Below are positions 49,866 through 58,735 of a stretch of 64,000 bases of DNA, in pieces. Each line of letters opens with the position of its first letter. Position 1 is the stretch's first letter. The notes beneath the pieces were generated by a model. That model saw only the letters and a program-made list of their open reading frames with translations, searched no databases and was not told where the DNA came from. The position numbers and the translations under genes were made by a program. Source of the stretch: Streptomyces griseus (GTDB lineage: Bacteria > Actinomycetota > Actinomycetes > Streptomycetales > Streptomycetaceae); the NCBI RefSeq assembly GCF_001715295.1, contig NZ_MDKB01000003.1, positions 265,954 through 329,953 of the forward strand. Direction: 5' to 3'.

Positions 49866-51467
49866 GTGACCGAACCGCACGACGGGGAGATCCCCGACGG
49901 GCTCAGCGCGGCGGAACTGGGCATGTGGCAGGCCTTCCGGAACGGCACGACCTACGATCTGCGCTCCCACGATCCGGTGCGCGACGACCCCTTCGCGCCG
50001 CACGCCTGGGGCCCGGAGCGCAGTGTCGGCGCCCGGACGGTGGCGCGGCTGCTGCTGAGCGGGCCGCCCGCGCGGCCGGGGCGGGTGGCCGCCCTCAAAC
50101 TCCGCGGCGTGCGCGTCACGGGGAAGCTGGACCTGGCGGGTGGCCGGGTCTCGCCGTACGTCGAGCTGACCGGGTGCCGCTTCGAGCAGGAGGTGCTGGT
50201 ACCCGAGTGCCGTTTCACGACGCTGCGGATGGCGGGCTGCGCGCTACCGAGACTGGACGCCGCCCGGCTGCACACGGAGGGCGACCTGCATCTGCCGCGG
50301 TGCCGGATCGAGCGAGGCATCCGGCTGACCGACGCCCAGATCGGCACCGACCTGCTGATCAGCCAGCTCGCCGTGGGCCCCGACCGGCTGGGCCGCGCCT
50401 TCGTGGGTGACGGGATGTGCGTCGCCCAGGACCTTCAGGCGGAGATGATCGAGACGCGCGGCGAGCTGAGTCTGCGCGGGGCCAAGGTCGGCGGTTCACT
50501 GAGCCTGCGCGGGAGCCGGCTGCGCGCCGCGGAGGGGCGGCGGGCGCTGAACGCCCCGCAGCTGAGCGTGGAGCGCACGCTGTACATGACCGAGGCCTGG
50601 GTGAGCGTCGACACGGGGAACCAGGGCGCCACTCCCCCGTACGGCATCGCCTACGGCACCGGTCCCGTGCCGGGGACCCGGGCGCAGGTCTTCGAGTGCC
50701 GGGGTGCCGTACGGCTGGACGACGGGCGTTTCGGGGACGCGGTCGACCTGCACAAGGCCCGGTTCGTGCTGGCCGGCCAGGAGGAGCTGTCGCTGCGCCG
50801 CATCGTCACCCCCGAGCTGCGCTTCAACGCGGAGCGCCCGCTGGAGGGCCGGGTCGTGCTGAACGGGGCGAAGGTCGTCACGCTGATCGACGTGTCGACC
50901 AGCTGGCCGGGGCCGGGCGGGCTGGCGATGGGCGGCTTCGTGTACGAGAACCTCGTCCCGTACGGGCACTTCCCGCTCTCCCGGCGCCTGGAGTGGGTGC
51001 TGGCCGCCACGCCGGAGTACGTGCCGGAGCCGTACGAGCGCCTCGCCACCGTGCTGCGCAACTGCGGGGAGGACGCGGACGCCCGTGAGGTGCTGCTGGC
51101 CAAGCAGCGGCGCCGGCGCGAGACCCTGCCGCTGGCGGGCAGGATCTGGGGCTATCTGCAGGACTGGACGGTGGCGTACGGCTACCGGCCGGGGCGGGCC
51201 CTGGTGTGGATGGCGGTGCTCTGGGCGGCGGGGACCGTGGCCTTCTCGCAGTACCGCCCGGCGTCGATCAAGGGGGACGAGCACCCGCAGTGGAACGCCG
51301 CGCTGTTCGCCCTGGATCTGCTGGTGCCGGTGATCAACCTCGGACAGGACGGTTACTGGCGGCTGGAGGACGGCTGGCAGTGGGCGGCCGCGGCCCTCGT
51401 CCTCGTGGGGTGGATACTGGCCACGACGGTGGCGGCCGGGGCCTCCAGACTGCTGCGCCGCGGATGA
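49866..51467 (+). CDS. Membrane-anchored protein with pentapeptide-like repeats
   Basis: A 533-residue protein. Residues about 70-360 contain repeated short beta turns of the pentapeptide type (LKLRGVRVTGKLDLAG, LSLRGAKVGGSLSLRGS), suggesting a right-handed beta-helix. A helical linker follows, then two transmembrane helices near the C-terminus (VWMAVLWAAGTVAF and ALVLVGWILATTVAAG). Similar proteins are labelled membrane-associated oxidoreductase in databases, but I see no redox motif. The GTG at 49866 has GGAGG 7 nt upstream, which decides it over the open extension to 49791. Function unknown. Confidence 0.78.
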   Translation: MTEPHDGEIPDGLSAAELGMWQAFRNGTTYDLRSHDPVRDDPFAPHAWGPERSVGARTVARLLLSGPPARPGRVAALKLRGVRVTGKLDLAGGRVSPYVELTGCRFEQEVLVPECRFTTLRMAGCALPRLDAARLHTEGDLHLPRCRIERGIRLTDAQIGTDLLISQLAVGPDRLGRAFVGDGMCVAQDLQAEMIETRGELSLRGAKVGGSLSLRGSRLRAAEGRRALNAPQLSVERTLYMTEAWVSVDTGNQGATPPYGIAYGTGPVPGTRAQVFECRGAVRLDDGRFGDAVDLHKARFVLAGQEELSLRRIVTPELRFNAERPLEGRVVLNGAKVVTLIDVSTSWPGPGGLAMGGFVYENLVPYGHFPLSRRLEWVLAATPEYVPEPYERLATVLRNCGEDADAREVLLAKQRRRRETLPLAGRIWGYLQDWTVAYGYRPGRALVWMAVLWAAGTVAFSQYRPASIKGDEHPQWNAALFALDLLVPVINLGQDGYWRLEDGWQWAAAALVLVGWILATTVAAGASRLLRRG

Positions 51468-51689
51468 CCGGACGGCGCCCCCGCCGGTCCCGGGATCCCC
51501 GGTACCGAAGCGATCGAACGGTCTGCCGGAACCCGGCCGGGTGGCCGGATGACGGTCGACGGAAGGGCGCATTCCGGCCAGCCGCCCCACCTTCCTTTGC
51601 CCGGTCTTGACTTTTCCCAGGGCAACCCTCCCACTCGCCACAGAAGCTTCACAGGGGCCCCCTGGCGCCGCCCCCACCAGCGCTTTTCA

Positions 51690-52724
51690 ATGGTCTGCAC
51701 CATGGCCTTCCTCCGCGCTCTGCTGCGCTCCGCGCGCTCGTTCCGGTACGGCCCCCGGCTGTCCGCCGGGCTGCCCGGGGACGACACGGTGCTGCTCGAC
51801 GCCCCCGACGAGCGGTTGTCACCCGCTCTGGTGGCGGCCGCGCTGGGGGACTTCGAACCCGCGGCCAAGCTGCTCGCGATGACCCGGGACGCCGCCGAGT
51901 GGGAGGTGCGGGACCGCTGTCTGACCGGCCTGACCGTCTTCGCCGACAGCCGCGACGCGTGGCTCACCGACTGGCTCGCCGCCGCCCCGCGCGATCCTGA
52001 CGCCCTGCTCGTCAAGGCGGCACTGGCCGTACGCCGCGCCTGGGCGTCCCCCGCCCACGCCGAGCTGCTGCGCGCGGCCGGCCCGCTGATCACGGCGGCG
52101 GCCGAGGCGGACCCCCGGGATCCGGTGCCCTGGCGGCTGGCGCTCGACCACGCCCGGGGGACGCACGCCGGTCACACGGTCTTCGGGATGCTGTGGGAAC
52201 AGGCCGTCCGCCGCTGCCCCCACCACCACGGCTGCCACCTGGCGGCGCTCGAATACCTCTCGGCCTCCTGGTACGGATCGCACCGCGAGTGCCTCGACTT
52301 CGCCGAGCGGGCCGCCGAGGACGCCGCCCCGGACTCGCTGGCGCAGGTGCTGCCGGTCCGGGCGGCCTTCGGTCTGCTGACCGACGAACGGGCCGCCGGG
52401 CGGACCACCTCCGTGCAGGACGACCGGATCGACGCCGCCGCCGACCGCGCGATCGGGTTCTCCGCCCTCTTCCCCGTGGGCGACCCCTGGCCGGCCGAGG
52501 CCCGCAACGTCCTCGCGTACGTCCTGGCCGCCCGGGGCCGCACCGCCGAGGCGCTGGAGCAGTTCCGGCTCATCGGGCCGTACGCCACATCGTTCCCGTG
52601 GGCGCGCGTGTCCGACGACGCCCTCGGCGGATTCCTCGACACGCGGGCGGAGGTACGGCTGCGCGCGGGCTCCTGCGCGCCCTCTCGCGGACGGTCAGGA
52701 CACGGCGGGCCCGGCGGCCATTAG
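51690..52724 (+). CDS. Conserved protein of unknown function, helical (TPR-like)
   Basis: A 344-residue protein, Ala/Leu/Arg-rich and almost entirely helical, with a repeat-like pattern (AALGDFEPAAKLLAM, DALLVKAALAVRRAW, FRLIGPYATSFPW) similar to TPR or SEL1 proteins. No catalytic motif or signal peptide was found. The start is uncertain between ATG 51690 and ATG 51702; neither has a good ribosome binding site. The upstream 51468-51689 contains TTGACT at about 51607 but no clear -10. The downstream LON-domain gene has its own -10 box. Confidence 0.7.
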   Translation: MVCTMAFLRALLRSARSFRYGPRLSAGLPGDDTVLLDAPDERLSPALVAAALGDFEPAAKLLAMTRDAAEWEVRDRCLTGLTVFADSRDAWLTDWLAAAPRDPDALLVKAALAVRRAWASPAHAELLRAAGPLITAAAEADPRDPVPWRLALDHARGTHAGHTVFGMLWEQAVRRCPHHHGCHLAALEYLSASWYGSHRECLDFAERAAEDAAPDSLAQVLPVRAAFGLLTDERAAGRTTSVQDDRIDAAADRAIGFSALFPVGDPWPAEARNVLAYVLAARGRTAEALEQFRLIGPYATSFPWARVSDDALGGFLDTRAEVRLRAGSCAPSRGRSGHGGPGGH

Positions 52725-52727
52725 GCT
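52722..52727 (+). promoter_or_regulatory. -10 element for a probably leaderless LON-domain mRNA
   Basis: TAGGCT ends 8 nt before the GTG at 52736, and no Shine-Dalgarno sequence is present. It overlaps the stop of the upstream gene. Confidence 0.45.
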
Positions 52728-52735
52728 TGTCCGTT

Positions 52736-53512
52736 GTGACCACCGCTCGCCTGCCACTCTTCCCGCTGAACGCGGTGCTGTTCCCCGGCCTCGTGCTGCC
52801 CCTCAACGTGTTCGAGGAGCGTTATCGCGCCATGATGCGCGAGCTGCTCGAGATCGACGAGGACGAACCGCGCCGCTTCGTCGTGGTCGCGATCCGCGAC
52901 GGCCGCGAGACCGCCCTCACGGCCACCGGGATGCCGGACACGGTCGCCGCCGCGGGACCGGTCGAGCGTGCTCCGGCCGACGGCTTCGGCCCCGACCCCA
53001 TCCAGACCTTCCACCGCGTCGGCTGCGTCGCGGACGCGGCGAAGATCCGCGAACGCGCCGACGGCAGTTTCGAGGTCCTGGCGACCGGCACCACACGGGT
53101 CAGGTTGCTGTCCGTCGACGCGGGTGGCCCCTATCTGACGGCCGAGGTCGAGGAGCTGCCCGAGGACCCGGACGGCAAGGAGGGGGACGCGCCGGCCGAG
53201 GACGAGGCGGGAGCCCTCGCCGAGGGTGTCCTGCGGGCCTTCCGCAGCTATCAGAAGCGGCTCGCCGGCGCCGACGAGCGGTCCCTGACGGCCGGCGCCG
53301 ACCTGCCCGACGATCCGTCCGTGGTCTCCTACCTGGTGGCCGCCGCCACCGTGCTCGACGTCCCCACGAAGCAGAGGCTGCTCCAGGCCCCGGACACCGC
53401 CACCCGCCTGCGTGAGGAGCTCGCGCTCCTGCGCAGGGAGACCGCCGTCATCCGGCATCTGCCGTCGCTGCCCGTGCTCGACCTGACCCGCGCCCCCACG
53501 CACCCCAACTGA
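52736..53512 (+). CDS. LON peptidase substrate-binding domain protein
   Basis: A 258-residue protein formed by the N-terminal domain of Lon without the ATPase or protease. The opening LPLFPLNAVLFPGLVLPLNVFEERY is the LON-domain signature; an acidic linker (about 145-165) and a helical bundle follow. It may select proteins for degradation or act alone. YbaK follows at a gap of 17 nt, so the two are probably cotranscribed. Confidence 0.88.
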   Translation: MTTARLPLFPLNAVLFPGLVLPLNVFEERYRAMMRELLEIDEDEPRRFVVVAIRDGRETALTATGMPDTVAAAGPVERAPADGFGPDPIQTFHRVGCVADAAKIRERADGSFEVLATGTTRVRLLSVDAGGPYLTAEVEELPEDPDGKEGDAPAEDEAGALAEGVLRAFRSYQKRLAGADERSLTAGADLPDDPSVVSYLVAAATVLDVPTKQRLLQAPDTATRLREELALLRRETAVIRHLPSLPVLDLTRAPTHPN

Positions 53513-53529
53513 CCCGAGGAAACCCCACG

Positions 53530-54027
53530 GTGGCCAAGAAGGCGAAGAAGCAGTCCGGCGGCACCCCGGCCACGGTCGCCCTGACCGCGGCCGGCACGCC
53601 GTTCACGGTCCACTCCTACGACCACGACCCGTCCTCCCCGTCCTACGGCGAGGAGGCGGCCGAGGCACTCGGGGTCGCTCCCGACCGGGTCTTCAAGACC
53701 CTGGTCGCGGACGTCGACGGCGAGCTGGTCGTCGCGGTCGTCCCGGTCGCCGGTTCCCTGGACCTGAAGGCACTTGCCTCGGCCGTGGGCGGCAAACGGG
53801 CGGCCATGGCGGACCCGGCCGCCGCGGAACGCACCACCGGCTACGTACGCGGCGGGATCTCCCCCCTGGGCCAGCGCAAGCGCCTGCGGACGGTCCTCGA
53901 CGCGTCCGCGGACACGCACCCCACGATCTGCGTCTCGGCGGGCCGCCGCGGCCTGGAGGTCGAACTCACCCCCACGGACCTGGCCACCCTCACGCAGGCG
54001 GTACTGGCCCCGATCGGCCGCGCGTAG
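53530..54027 (+). CDS. ybaK: Cys-tRNA(Pro)/Cys-tRNA(Cys) deacylase YbaK
   Basis: A 165-residue trans-editing factor that hydrolyses misacylated Cys-tRNA(Pro). The conserved core is VFKTLVADVDGELVVAVVPV (catalytic Lys region), and the C-terminal ETL-type GRRGLEVELTP segment is present. The GTG start follows GAGGAAACCCC. It is downstream of the LON-domain gene in a likely two-gene unit. The dispersed 69-bp element begins 27 nt after the stop. Confidence 0.92.
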   Translation: MAKKAKKQSGGTPATVALTAAGTPFTVHSYDHDPSSPSYGEEAAEALGVAPDRVFKTLVADVDGELVVAVVPVAGSLDLKALASAVGGKRAAMADPAAAERTTGYVRGGISPLGQRKRLRTVLDASADTHPTICVSAGRRGLEVELTPTDLATLTQAVLAPIGRA

Positions 54028-54053
54028 GCGCCGGCCCGGCCGCTCATGTGAAC

Positions 54054-54122
54054 GTTCCGACAACGCTGCGAGGTGCCGTGGCTGTCGTCGCGCGCCCACC
54101 GGGAATTGCGGGACAGCCCTCA
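54054..54122. repeat. Dispersed 69-bp element, copy B
   Basis: Ungapped match to 13197-13265, 54 of 69 positions identical. It fills the convergent gap between ybaK and the next gene and ends exactly on that gene's stop codon. A GTG at 54048 opens the same peptide frame as in copy A. Confidence 0.6.
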
Positions 54123-54869
54123 GCCCCGCCCCGTCCCCTCGCCCCGGGAATCCGGCCCACCGGCACCCGGACCGGGCCCGGCCGGCCCTCCGGCCCCGCC
54201 GTCAGGAGCGGGCCCGAACGCCTCCCCCGCCGCACCGTCCTCCCCGTACGGCACCTCCCACTCCGGCTCCGGGTCCCGGGGCCCGAACAGTCCCGTCAGC
54301 CCCAGGTGCACGATCATCGCCGCGACGGGCCAGGCGAGCACCGCGGCCCCCACCGCGTGCAGCTTCAGCGGCGCGTCGAAGGTGACCCCCTTGCCGACCG
54401 CCTTGGCGTGTGCGACCACGTCCGAGGTCGGCCCGAACCAGGTGCCGATCCCCCACGCGAGCAGCGAACCGAGCAGCCCGCCCAGAGCCAGACCCACCAC
54501 CAGCGGAATGCCTCCGCACCGGCGGAAGAGGAAGACGGCGGCGGCGGACACGAGGCCGAAGGCAAGCGCGAGCAGGACGAACGTGCCGTCGGCCCCGATG
54601 GCCTCCTCGCCCTCACTGTTCTTGAGGAACACCGCGGTGTCGTCGGAGATCAGCGGCACCCGGGGCGCCAGCCACAGCCACAGCAGGCCGAGGAGTACAC
54701 CGGAGGCCGCCAGCACGGCGGTGATCACGGCGCCCTGCACCAGCTCCGTGCGGAGTTCCGGGACGTCGGCCCGGTCCTTCGTGGCGGGCACGGCATGGGA
54801 CCCCGACGGCGGGGCCTGCCAGGCGTCGTGGGGCTCGGGCTGATGCGGCGGCGTCGACGGTGCGTTCAC
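54120..54869 (-). CDS. Membrane protein, DUF2567-like
   Basis: A 249-residue protein with a Pro-rich cytosolic N-terminus, four predicted transmembrane helices (about 48-68, 95-115, 122-140 and 170-190) and a Gly/Pro-rich tail. The layout with an extracellular loop between the first two helices resembles DUF2567 proteins, but the match is from memory. The start is GTG at 54869; on the minus strand CACGAT is 6 nt before it, so the mRNA may be leaderless. Confidence 0.6.
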   Translation of the reverse strand: MNAPSTPPHQPEPHDAWQAPPSGSHAVPATKDRADVPELRTELVQGAVITAVLAASGVLLGLLWLWLAPRVPLISDDTAVFLKNSEGEEAIGADGTFVLLALAFGLVSAAAVFLFRRCGGIPLVVGLALGGLLGSLLAWGIGTWFGPTSDVVAHAKAVGKGVTFDAPLKLHAVGAAVLAWPVAAMIVHLGLTGLFGPRDPEPEWEVPYGEDGAAGEAFGPAPDGGAGGPAGPGPGAGGPDSRGEGTGRG

Positions 54870-54979
54870 GCTGCCATCGTGCCAGGTGGCCCGGCGGACC
54901 ACCCCACCGGACCGGCCGGCGCCCCGCGGTGTCCGCCCCCACGACCGCCCCGCCCCGCACGGCCGCCCCCGCACGGCCG

Positions 54980-55816
54980 TCAGCGCACCGCGGCCCGTCG
55001 ATAGGCCCACGTGGCGACGGCCAGGGACAGCACCCCGACCGCGGCGCACACCCCGAGGTCGAGGGTGACGGCGGCCCAGTCCGGGCGGGCGTCGAACGAC
55101 CGGGCCAGCGCCTCGACCCCGTACGTCGAGGGCAGCAGATCGCGCGCCCACCCCACCGGCCCGGGCAGCCGTTCGGCGGGCAGTACGCCGAGCAGCAGTG
55201 CGGCGGACATCCCCAGCTGCCCGAGCAGCGTCGCCAGTTCCTGACGTGGCGCCAGCAGACCGAGCGCGGCGCCGAGCCCGGAGAGGGCCGCCCCGGCCAG
55301 CGGGACGACGGCGGCGAGTACCCACAGGTGGGTCAGGGGCAGACCGAACAGCACGCTGCCCGCGACCGCCGTGACGACGGTGCCGGGCACGGTGAACGAG
55401 GCGTACGCCCCCGCCGCCCCCAGCACCACCGCGGCGGCCGGCACGGGCAGGGTCGCGTAGTGGTCGAGTCCGCCGCCGGCCCGCAGCTGCCCGAAGTACT
55501 GGGCGAGCATGTTGAGCGCGACGAACGCCACGACCAGCACGCTCGATCCGGCGACGACGGCCCGCGCCTCGGCGCCCCCGTCGACGACTCCGCGCATCAG
55601 GACCATGATCCCGACGGACTGGAAGGTGGCGACGAACAGCAACGGGATCCGGGCCACCCTCGCCCGCGAGAGCTGCGCCCGGTACACGGCGCCCAGCGCG
55701 GGCAGCAGCCCGGCCCGAGGTGCGAGGGGCGCGGGCGCCGTACGGGGCGGCGGGCCGGCCGGGCCCCGTGACCCGGCCGCCCTCCCCGCGGGTCCGGCGG
55801 GAACGATGCTCGTCAC
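54980..55816 (-). CDS. ABC-2 type transporter permease
   Basis: A 278-residue membrane protein with six predicted helices and a Pro/Ala-rich cytosolic N-terminus. It contains the ABC-2 features: a long helix-loop with YFGQLRAGGGLDHYATLPVP after TM2, a penultimate-helix LPSTYGVEALARS motif and a final helix near the C-terminus. It pairs with the ATPase upstream. The GTG at 55816 is supported by GGGGAG; GTG 55843 is also in frame. The substrate is unknown. Confidence 0.83.
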   Translation of the reverse strand: MTSIVPAGPAGRAAGSRGPAGPPPRTAPAPLAPRAGLLPALGAVYRAQLSRARVARIPLLFVATFQSVGIMVLMRGVVDGGAEARAVVAGSSVLVVAFVALNMLAQYFGQLRAGGGLDHYATLPVPAAAVVLGAAGAYASFTVPGTVVTAVAGSVLFGLPLTHLWVLAAVVPLAGAALSGLGAALGLLAPRQELATLLGQLGMSAALLLGVLPAERLPGPVGWARDLLPSTYGVEALARSFDARPDWAAVTLDLGVCAAVGVLSLAVATWAYRRAAVR

Positions 55817-55853
55817 CTGGCGCTGCTCCCCTTCGGCCTGCACACCTGCGTGA

Positions 55854-56879
55854 TCACGCCTTCACCAGTCCTTCGGCCGCCCTGGCCGCGTCCCCGCCGA
55901 GGGCCAGGTAGACATCCTCCAGGCTGGGCGTGGCCAGCGTGAAGTCGTCCAGCGAGGAGAACGCCGCCCCGCCCGTCACCGCGGCGACCGCCGCCCGTGC
56001 CGCGTCGGGGCCGAGCCGCAGGACCCACCGGCGCCCCGACTCCTGGGCGGACGCGCGCAGCGCCGCCACCTCGGGGACGTCCAGCGGCGCCCTCTCGCGC
56101 CACACGAGCTCGACCCGGACCTCTCCGGCCACCTGCTCCTTGAGCCCGCCGGGGGTGTCGCAGGCGATGACCCTGCCGCGCTCCATGACGGCGACCCGGT
56201 CCAGGACCGTCTCCGCCTCGATCACGTTGTGGGTCACGAGCAGCACCGTCACGCCGTGCTCGGCGCGCCGCCGGTCGACGGCGGACCACACCGCGCGCCG
56301 GGCGACGGGGTCCATGCCCGTCGTCGGCTCGTCCAGGACGAGGACGGGGCGCTCCCCGACCAGCGTGGCGGCGAAGCAGGCGAGCCGCCGCTGGCCGCCG
56401 GACAGCTTGTTCAGGGGCCGCCCCGCGATCCCGGTCAGTCCCAGCTCCTCCAGCACGGCGTCCCGCGCGGCCCGGGCCGCACGCACCGGCAGCCCTCTGA
56501 GCCGGCCGGTGGTCTCGGCGGCGAGGGCCACGGTCAGCTCGTCGAGGGCGGTGGACTCCTGGCCGAGGTAGCCGATGAGCCGTGCGGCGCGCTCGGGGTG
56601 GCGTACGAGGTCGTGTCCCAGCACCTCGACGCTGCCCGAGTCGGGGCGCATGAGTCCGGTGAGCTGGCGTACGAGCGTGGACTTGCCGGCGCCGTTCGGG
56701 CCGAGCAGGCCGAAGATCTCTCCCTGCCGGACGTCGAGGCTGACCCCGTCGGTGGCGCGCACCGCGGGGGTGGCGGCGCGTCCGCGCCGGCCCCGGACGG
56801 CGGGGTAGGTCCTGACCAGATCACGCACCGCGCACACGGTCCCGGTCGCGCTGCGTGCCTGTTCTGTGCCCGTACTCAC
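55854..56879 (-). CDS. ABC transporter ATP-binding protein
   Basis: A 341-residue ATPase of the drug/antibiotic exporter (ABC-2) type. Walker A is GPNGAGKST, the Q-loop is LGQEST, the signature is LSGGQRR, Walker B is VLVLDEPTTGMDP, and the H-loop is VTHN. About 90 extra C-terminal residues follow the ATPase. It forms an exporter with the downstream permease gene, which starts 37 nt away. The GTG at 56879 has no ribosome binding site; a -10 box sits 8 nt before it. Confidence 0.92.
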   Translation of the reverse strand: MSTGTEQARSATGTVCAVRDLVRTYPAVRGRRGRAATPAVRATDGVSLDVRQGEIFGLLGPNGAGKSTLVRQLTGLMRPDSGSVEVLGHDLVRHPERAARLIGYLGQESTALDELTVALAAETTGRLRGLPVRAARAARDAVLEELGLTGIAGRPLNKLSGGQRRLACFAATLVGERPVLVLDEPTTGMDPVARRAVWSAVDRRRAEHGVTVLLVTHNVIEAETVLDRVAVMERGRVIACDTPGGLKEQVAGEVRVELVWRERAPLDVPEVAALRASAQESGRRWVLRLGPDAARAAVAAVTGGAAFSSLDDFTLATPSLEDVYLALGGDAARAAEGLVKA

Positions 56880-56887
56880 GAGGTACG

Positions 56888-56893
56888 AGAGTA
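56888..56893 (-). promoter_or_regulatory. -10 element for a probably leaderless ABC ATPase mRNA
   Basis: TACTCT on the minus strand ends 8 nt before the GTG at 56879; there is no Shine-Dalgarno sequence. Confidence 0.45.
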
Positions 56894-56916
56894 CGGGGTC
56901 GGATGCCCCGGATTGC

Positions 56917-56962
56917 GCCCGGCCCCGGGCACCGCCGCCCGGGGCCGGGCGGCGGTGCCCGG
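56917..56962 (-). terminator. Overlapping alternative hairpins after the NYN gene
   Basis: Two perfect inverted repeats share sequence: 14 bp (56917-56930 / 56937-56950) and 16 bp (56925-56940 / 56947-56962), each with a 6-nt loop. They cannot form together. The 16-bp one abuts the stop codon. Confidence 0.6.
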
Positions 56963-58297
56963 CTACTCCGCGGCGGGGACGTGTTCGGCGGCCGCCCGGA
57001 CGTCGATCTCGCGCCAGAAGCCCGCCCGAATGGCGTACCGGTCGTGCTCGTCGATCTGGTCGTCCTTGTGCGCGAGGAGCCCGAAGCGGGCCGCGTACCT
57101 CAGCAGTTCGCCGTCGATGCGGTGCGGGATGCGCGGGTACATGGTGGAGAGCTTCTGCAGGTGGGCGGTCTCCGGCAGCCGTTCCATCCAGCGGCGGGCG
57201 AAGACCTGGCCCACTTCGAAGGGGTCGCCGCCGACGGTGGTGATGTCCTCCTCCCGGTCCGCCCAGCGCTGTTCGGCGCTGGTGAGCTGGGCCAGGGTCG
57301 GCAGGGAGGCCGTCTCGGCGGGTTCGCCGACGGGGCCGCCGCGTTCCACCCAGCCCTTGTCGGACGACCAGCGCAGGGTGGCGTTGGGGGCGGCGGGCTG
57401 GGCGGGGGACGGGGTGGCCTGGGAGCCGGGGGCGCGCAGGCCGGCGAGGTCCTTGGGGGTGGGGACGCCCTTGTGGTGGGGGGTGCGGTCGGGGACGGCG
57501 ACCTCGCCGGAGGGGGCGGCGGTGCCGTTGCGCGCGGCGGCGGCCTGCGCCTCGGAAGCGCGCTCGGCCGAGGCGGCGAGGGCGGCCTCGGGCAGCGGCG
57601 CGGAGAGGATGGCGGCGATCTCGGGGCGCGGGACGGGCGTGGGGGCGCAGAGTCCGCCGGTGTCCTTGGCCCGGACCGCCCTGGTGATCCAGATCCGGTC
57701 GAGCACGCGTCGTTCGTCGGCCTCGGCGACCAGGTCCTCGGACTGGTTGTAGTCGCCGTCGGCGGCCTGGACGGCCCAGAGGTGGACGGCGACCCCGTGT
57801 TCCTTCGCCGACATCAGTCCGGGCAGCAGGTCACCGTCGCCGGTGACGAGGACGACGTCGGAGCAGGCGCGGTTCCTGGCGAGTTCGGTGAGCTCGGCGT
57901 GCATGGCCGCGTCGACGCCCTTCTGCGCCCACCGCCCGTCACTGCGCGTGAGCGCGCCCAGCCGTACCGTCACCCGGGGCATCACGCGCAGGCGGCGGTG
58001 CTCGGGCTGCGGGACGCGGTCGGGGGCGCCGTCGAACCAGTAGATGCGGAGCAGGGGCTGTTCCGTGTCGGCCTCGGCGCGCTCACGCAGGCCCTGGATC
58101 AGGGCGGCGTGGTCGACGGTGATGCGGGAACGGGCGGGCTCTCCGGCCAGCAGGCTCGCGGCTGCGCCCAGCAGATAGCCGGCGTCCACCAGGACGACGC
58201 AACGGTCCACGCGTTCCACCCTCTTCCAGGAGTCGGGAGCTGCCCGGCGGACCCGGTCGTGTGGGGGGGGTGGGTCCGTCTGCCCGGGTTCGCTCAC
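56963..58297 (-). CDS. NYN-domain (PIN-like) protein
   Basis: A 444-residue protein. The N-terminal NYN domain (about 32-200) is a predicted metal-dependent RNase fold, with acidic residues in VVLVDAGYL (Asp38), KGVDAAMHAEL and VVLVTGDGDLLPG. A low-complexity Ala/Pro linker (about 215-300) leads to a conserved C-terminal domain (about 320-440) of unknown role. RNA cleavage is inferred from the fold. The GTG at 58297 is used; the gene is divergent from a small basic protein. Confidence 0.85.
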   Translation of the reverse strand: MSEPGQTDPPPPHDRVRRAAPDSWKRVERVDRCVVLVDAGYLLGAAASLLAGEPARSRITVDHAALIQGLRERAEADTEQPLLRIYWFDGAPDRVPQPEHRRLRVMPRVTVRLGALTRSDGRWAQKGVDAAMHAELTELARNRACSDVVLVTGDGDLLPGLMSAKEHGVAVHLWAVQAADGDYNQSEDLVAEADERRVLDRIWITRAVRAKDTGGLCAPTPVPRPEIAAILSAPLPEAALAASAERASEAQAAAARNGTAAPSGEVAVPDRTPHHKGVPTPKDLAGLRAPGSQATPSPAQPAAPNATLRWSSDKGWVERGGPVGEPAETASLPTLAQLTSAEQRWADREEDITTVGGDPFEVGQVFARRWMERLPETAHLQKLSTMYPRIPHRIDGELLRYAARFGLLAHKDDQIDEHDRYAIRAGFWREIDVRAAAEHVPAAE

Positions 58298-58491
58298 TCA
58301 GGGTTTCCTTCGAGTCTGCCCGACGGCACCGGCGTTCAGGTCCGGAACTCGATCATCGGCGTGGCGGATCGGGAAACGGCGCATGATACCCCGCCTACTA
58401 CACACCGTAATGATCCAACATGCGGCTTTTACGGTGCTATGTGAGTCTGACAGCGGTCCTGGCCCCGAGATTCCCCGTAGGAGGCATCACC

Positions 58492-58653
58492 ATGGCCAAG
58501 AACAAGAACCGTAAGCAGGGCGGCCGGAACGACCGCGCATCCACCGCGGAGCGCGGCACGGAGGAGGCCAGGTCGACGGCGTACGAGTCGCAGGCCCAGG
58601 GCAGCCCCGCCGACGTGGCGCGCAAGCACCAGAAGCGCTTCGGCCACAACTGA
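58492..58653 (+). CDS. Small basic hypothetical protein
   Basis: A 53-residue hydrophilic protein, Lys/Arg-rich at the start (AKNKNRKQGGRND) and ending in ARKHQKRFGHN. It has no hydrophobic segment or known motif. The ATG is set by AGGAGG 8 nt upstream, a strong site for so small a gene. A 23-bp terminator follows directly. The composition suggests an intrinsically disordered or nucleic-acid-associated protein; function unknown. Confidence 0.75.
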   Translation: MAKNKNRKQGGRNDRASTAERGTEEARSTAYESQAQGSPADVARKHQKRFGHN

Positions 58654-58670
58654 CCGGTTCGCGGGCCGCA

Positions 58671-58719
58671 CAGGCCGAGAGGGGCGCCCCGCCGGTGGCG
58701 GGGCGCCCCTCTCGGCCTG
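58671..58719. terminator. 23-bp bidirectional terminator
   Basis: A perfect 23-bp inverted repeat (58671-58693 / 58697-58719) with a 3-nt loop lies between the small basic gene and the end of dnaE. It is the strongest hairpin in the window and serves both strands. Confidence 0.85.
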
Positions 58720-58735
58720 TTCCCGGTCCCTTGGG

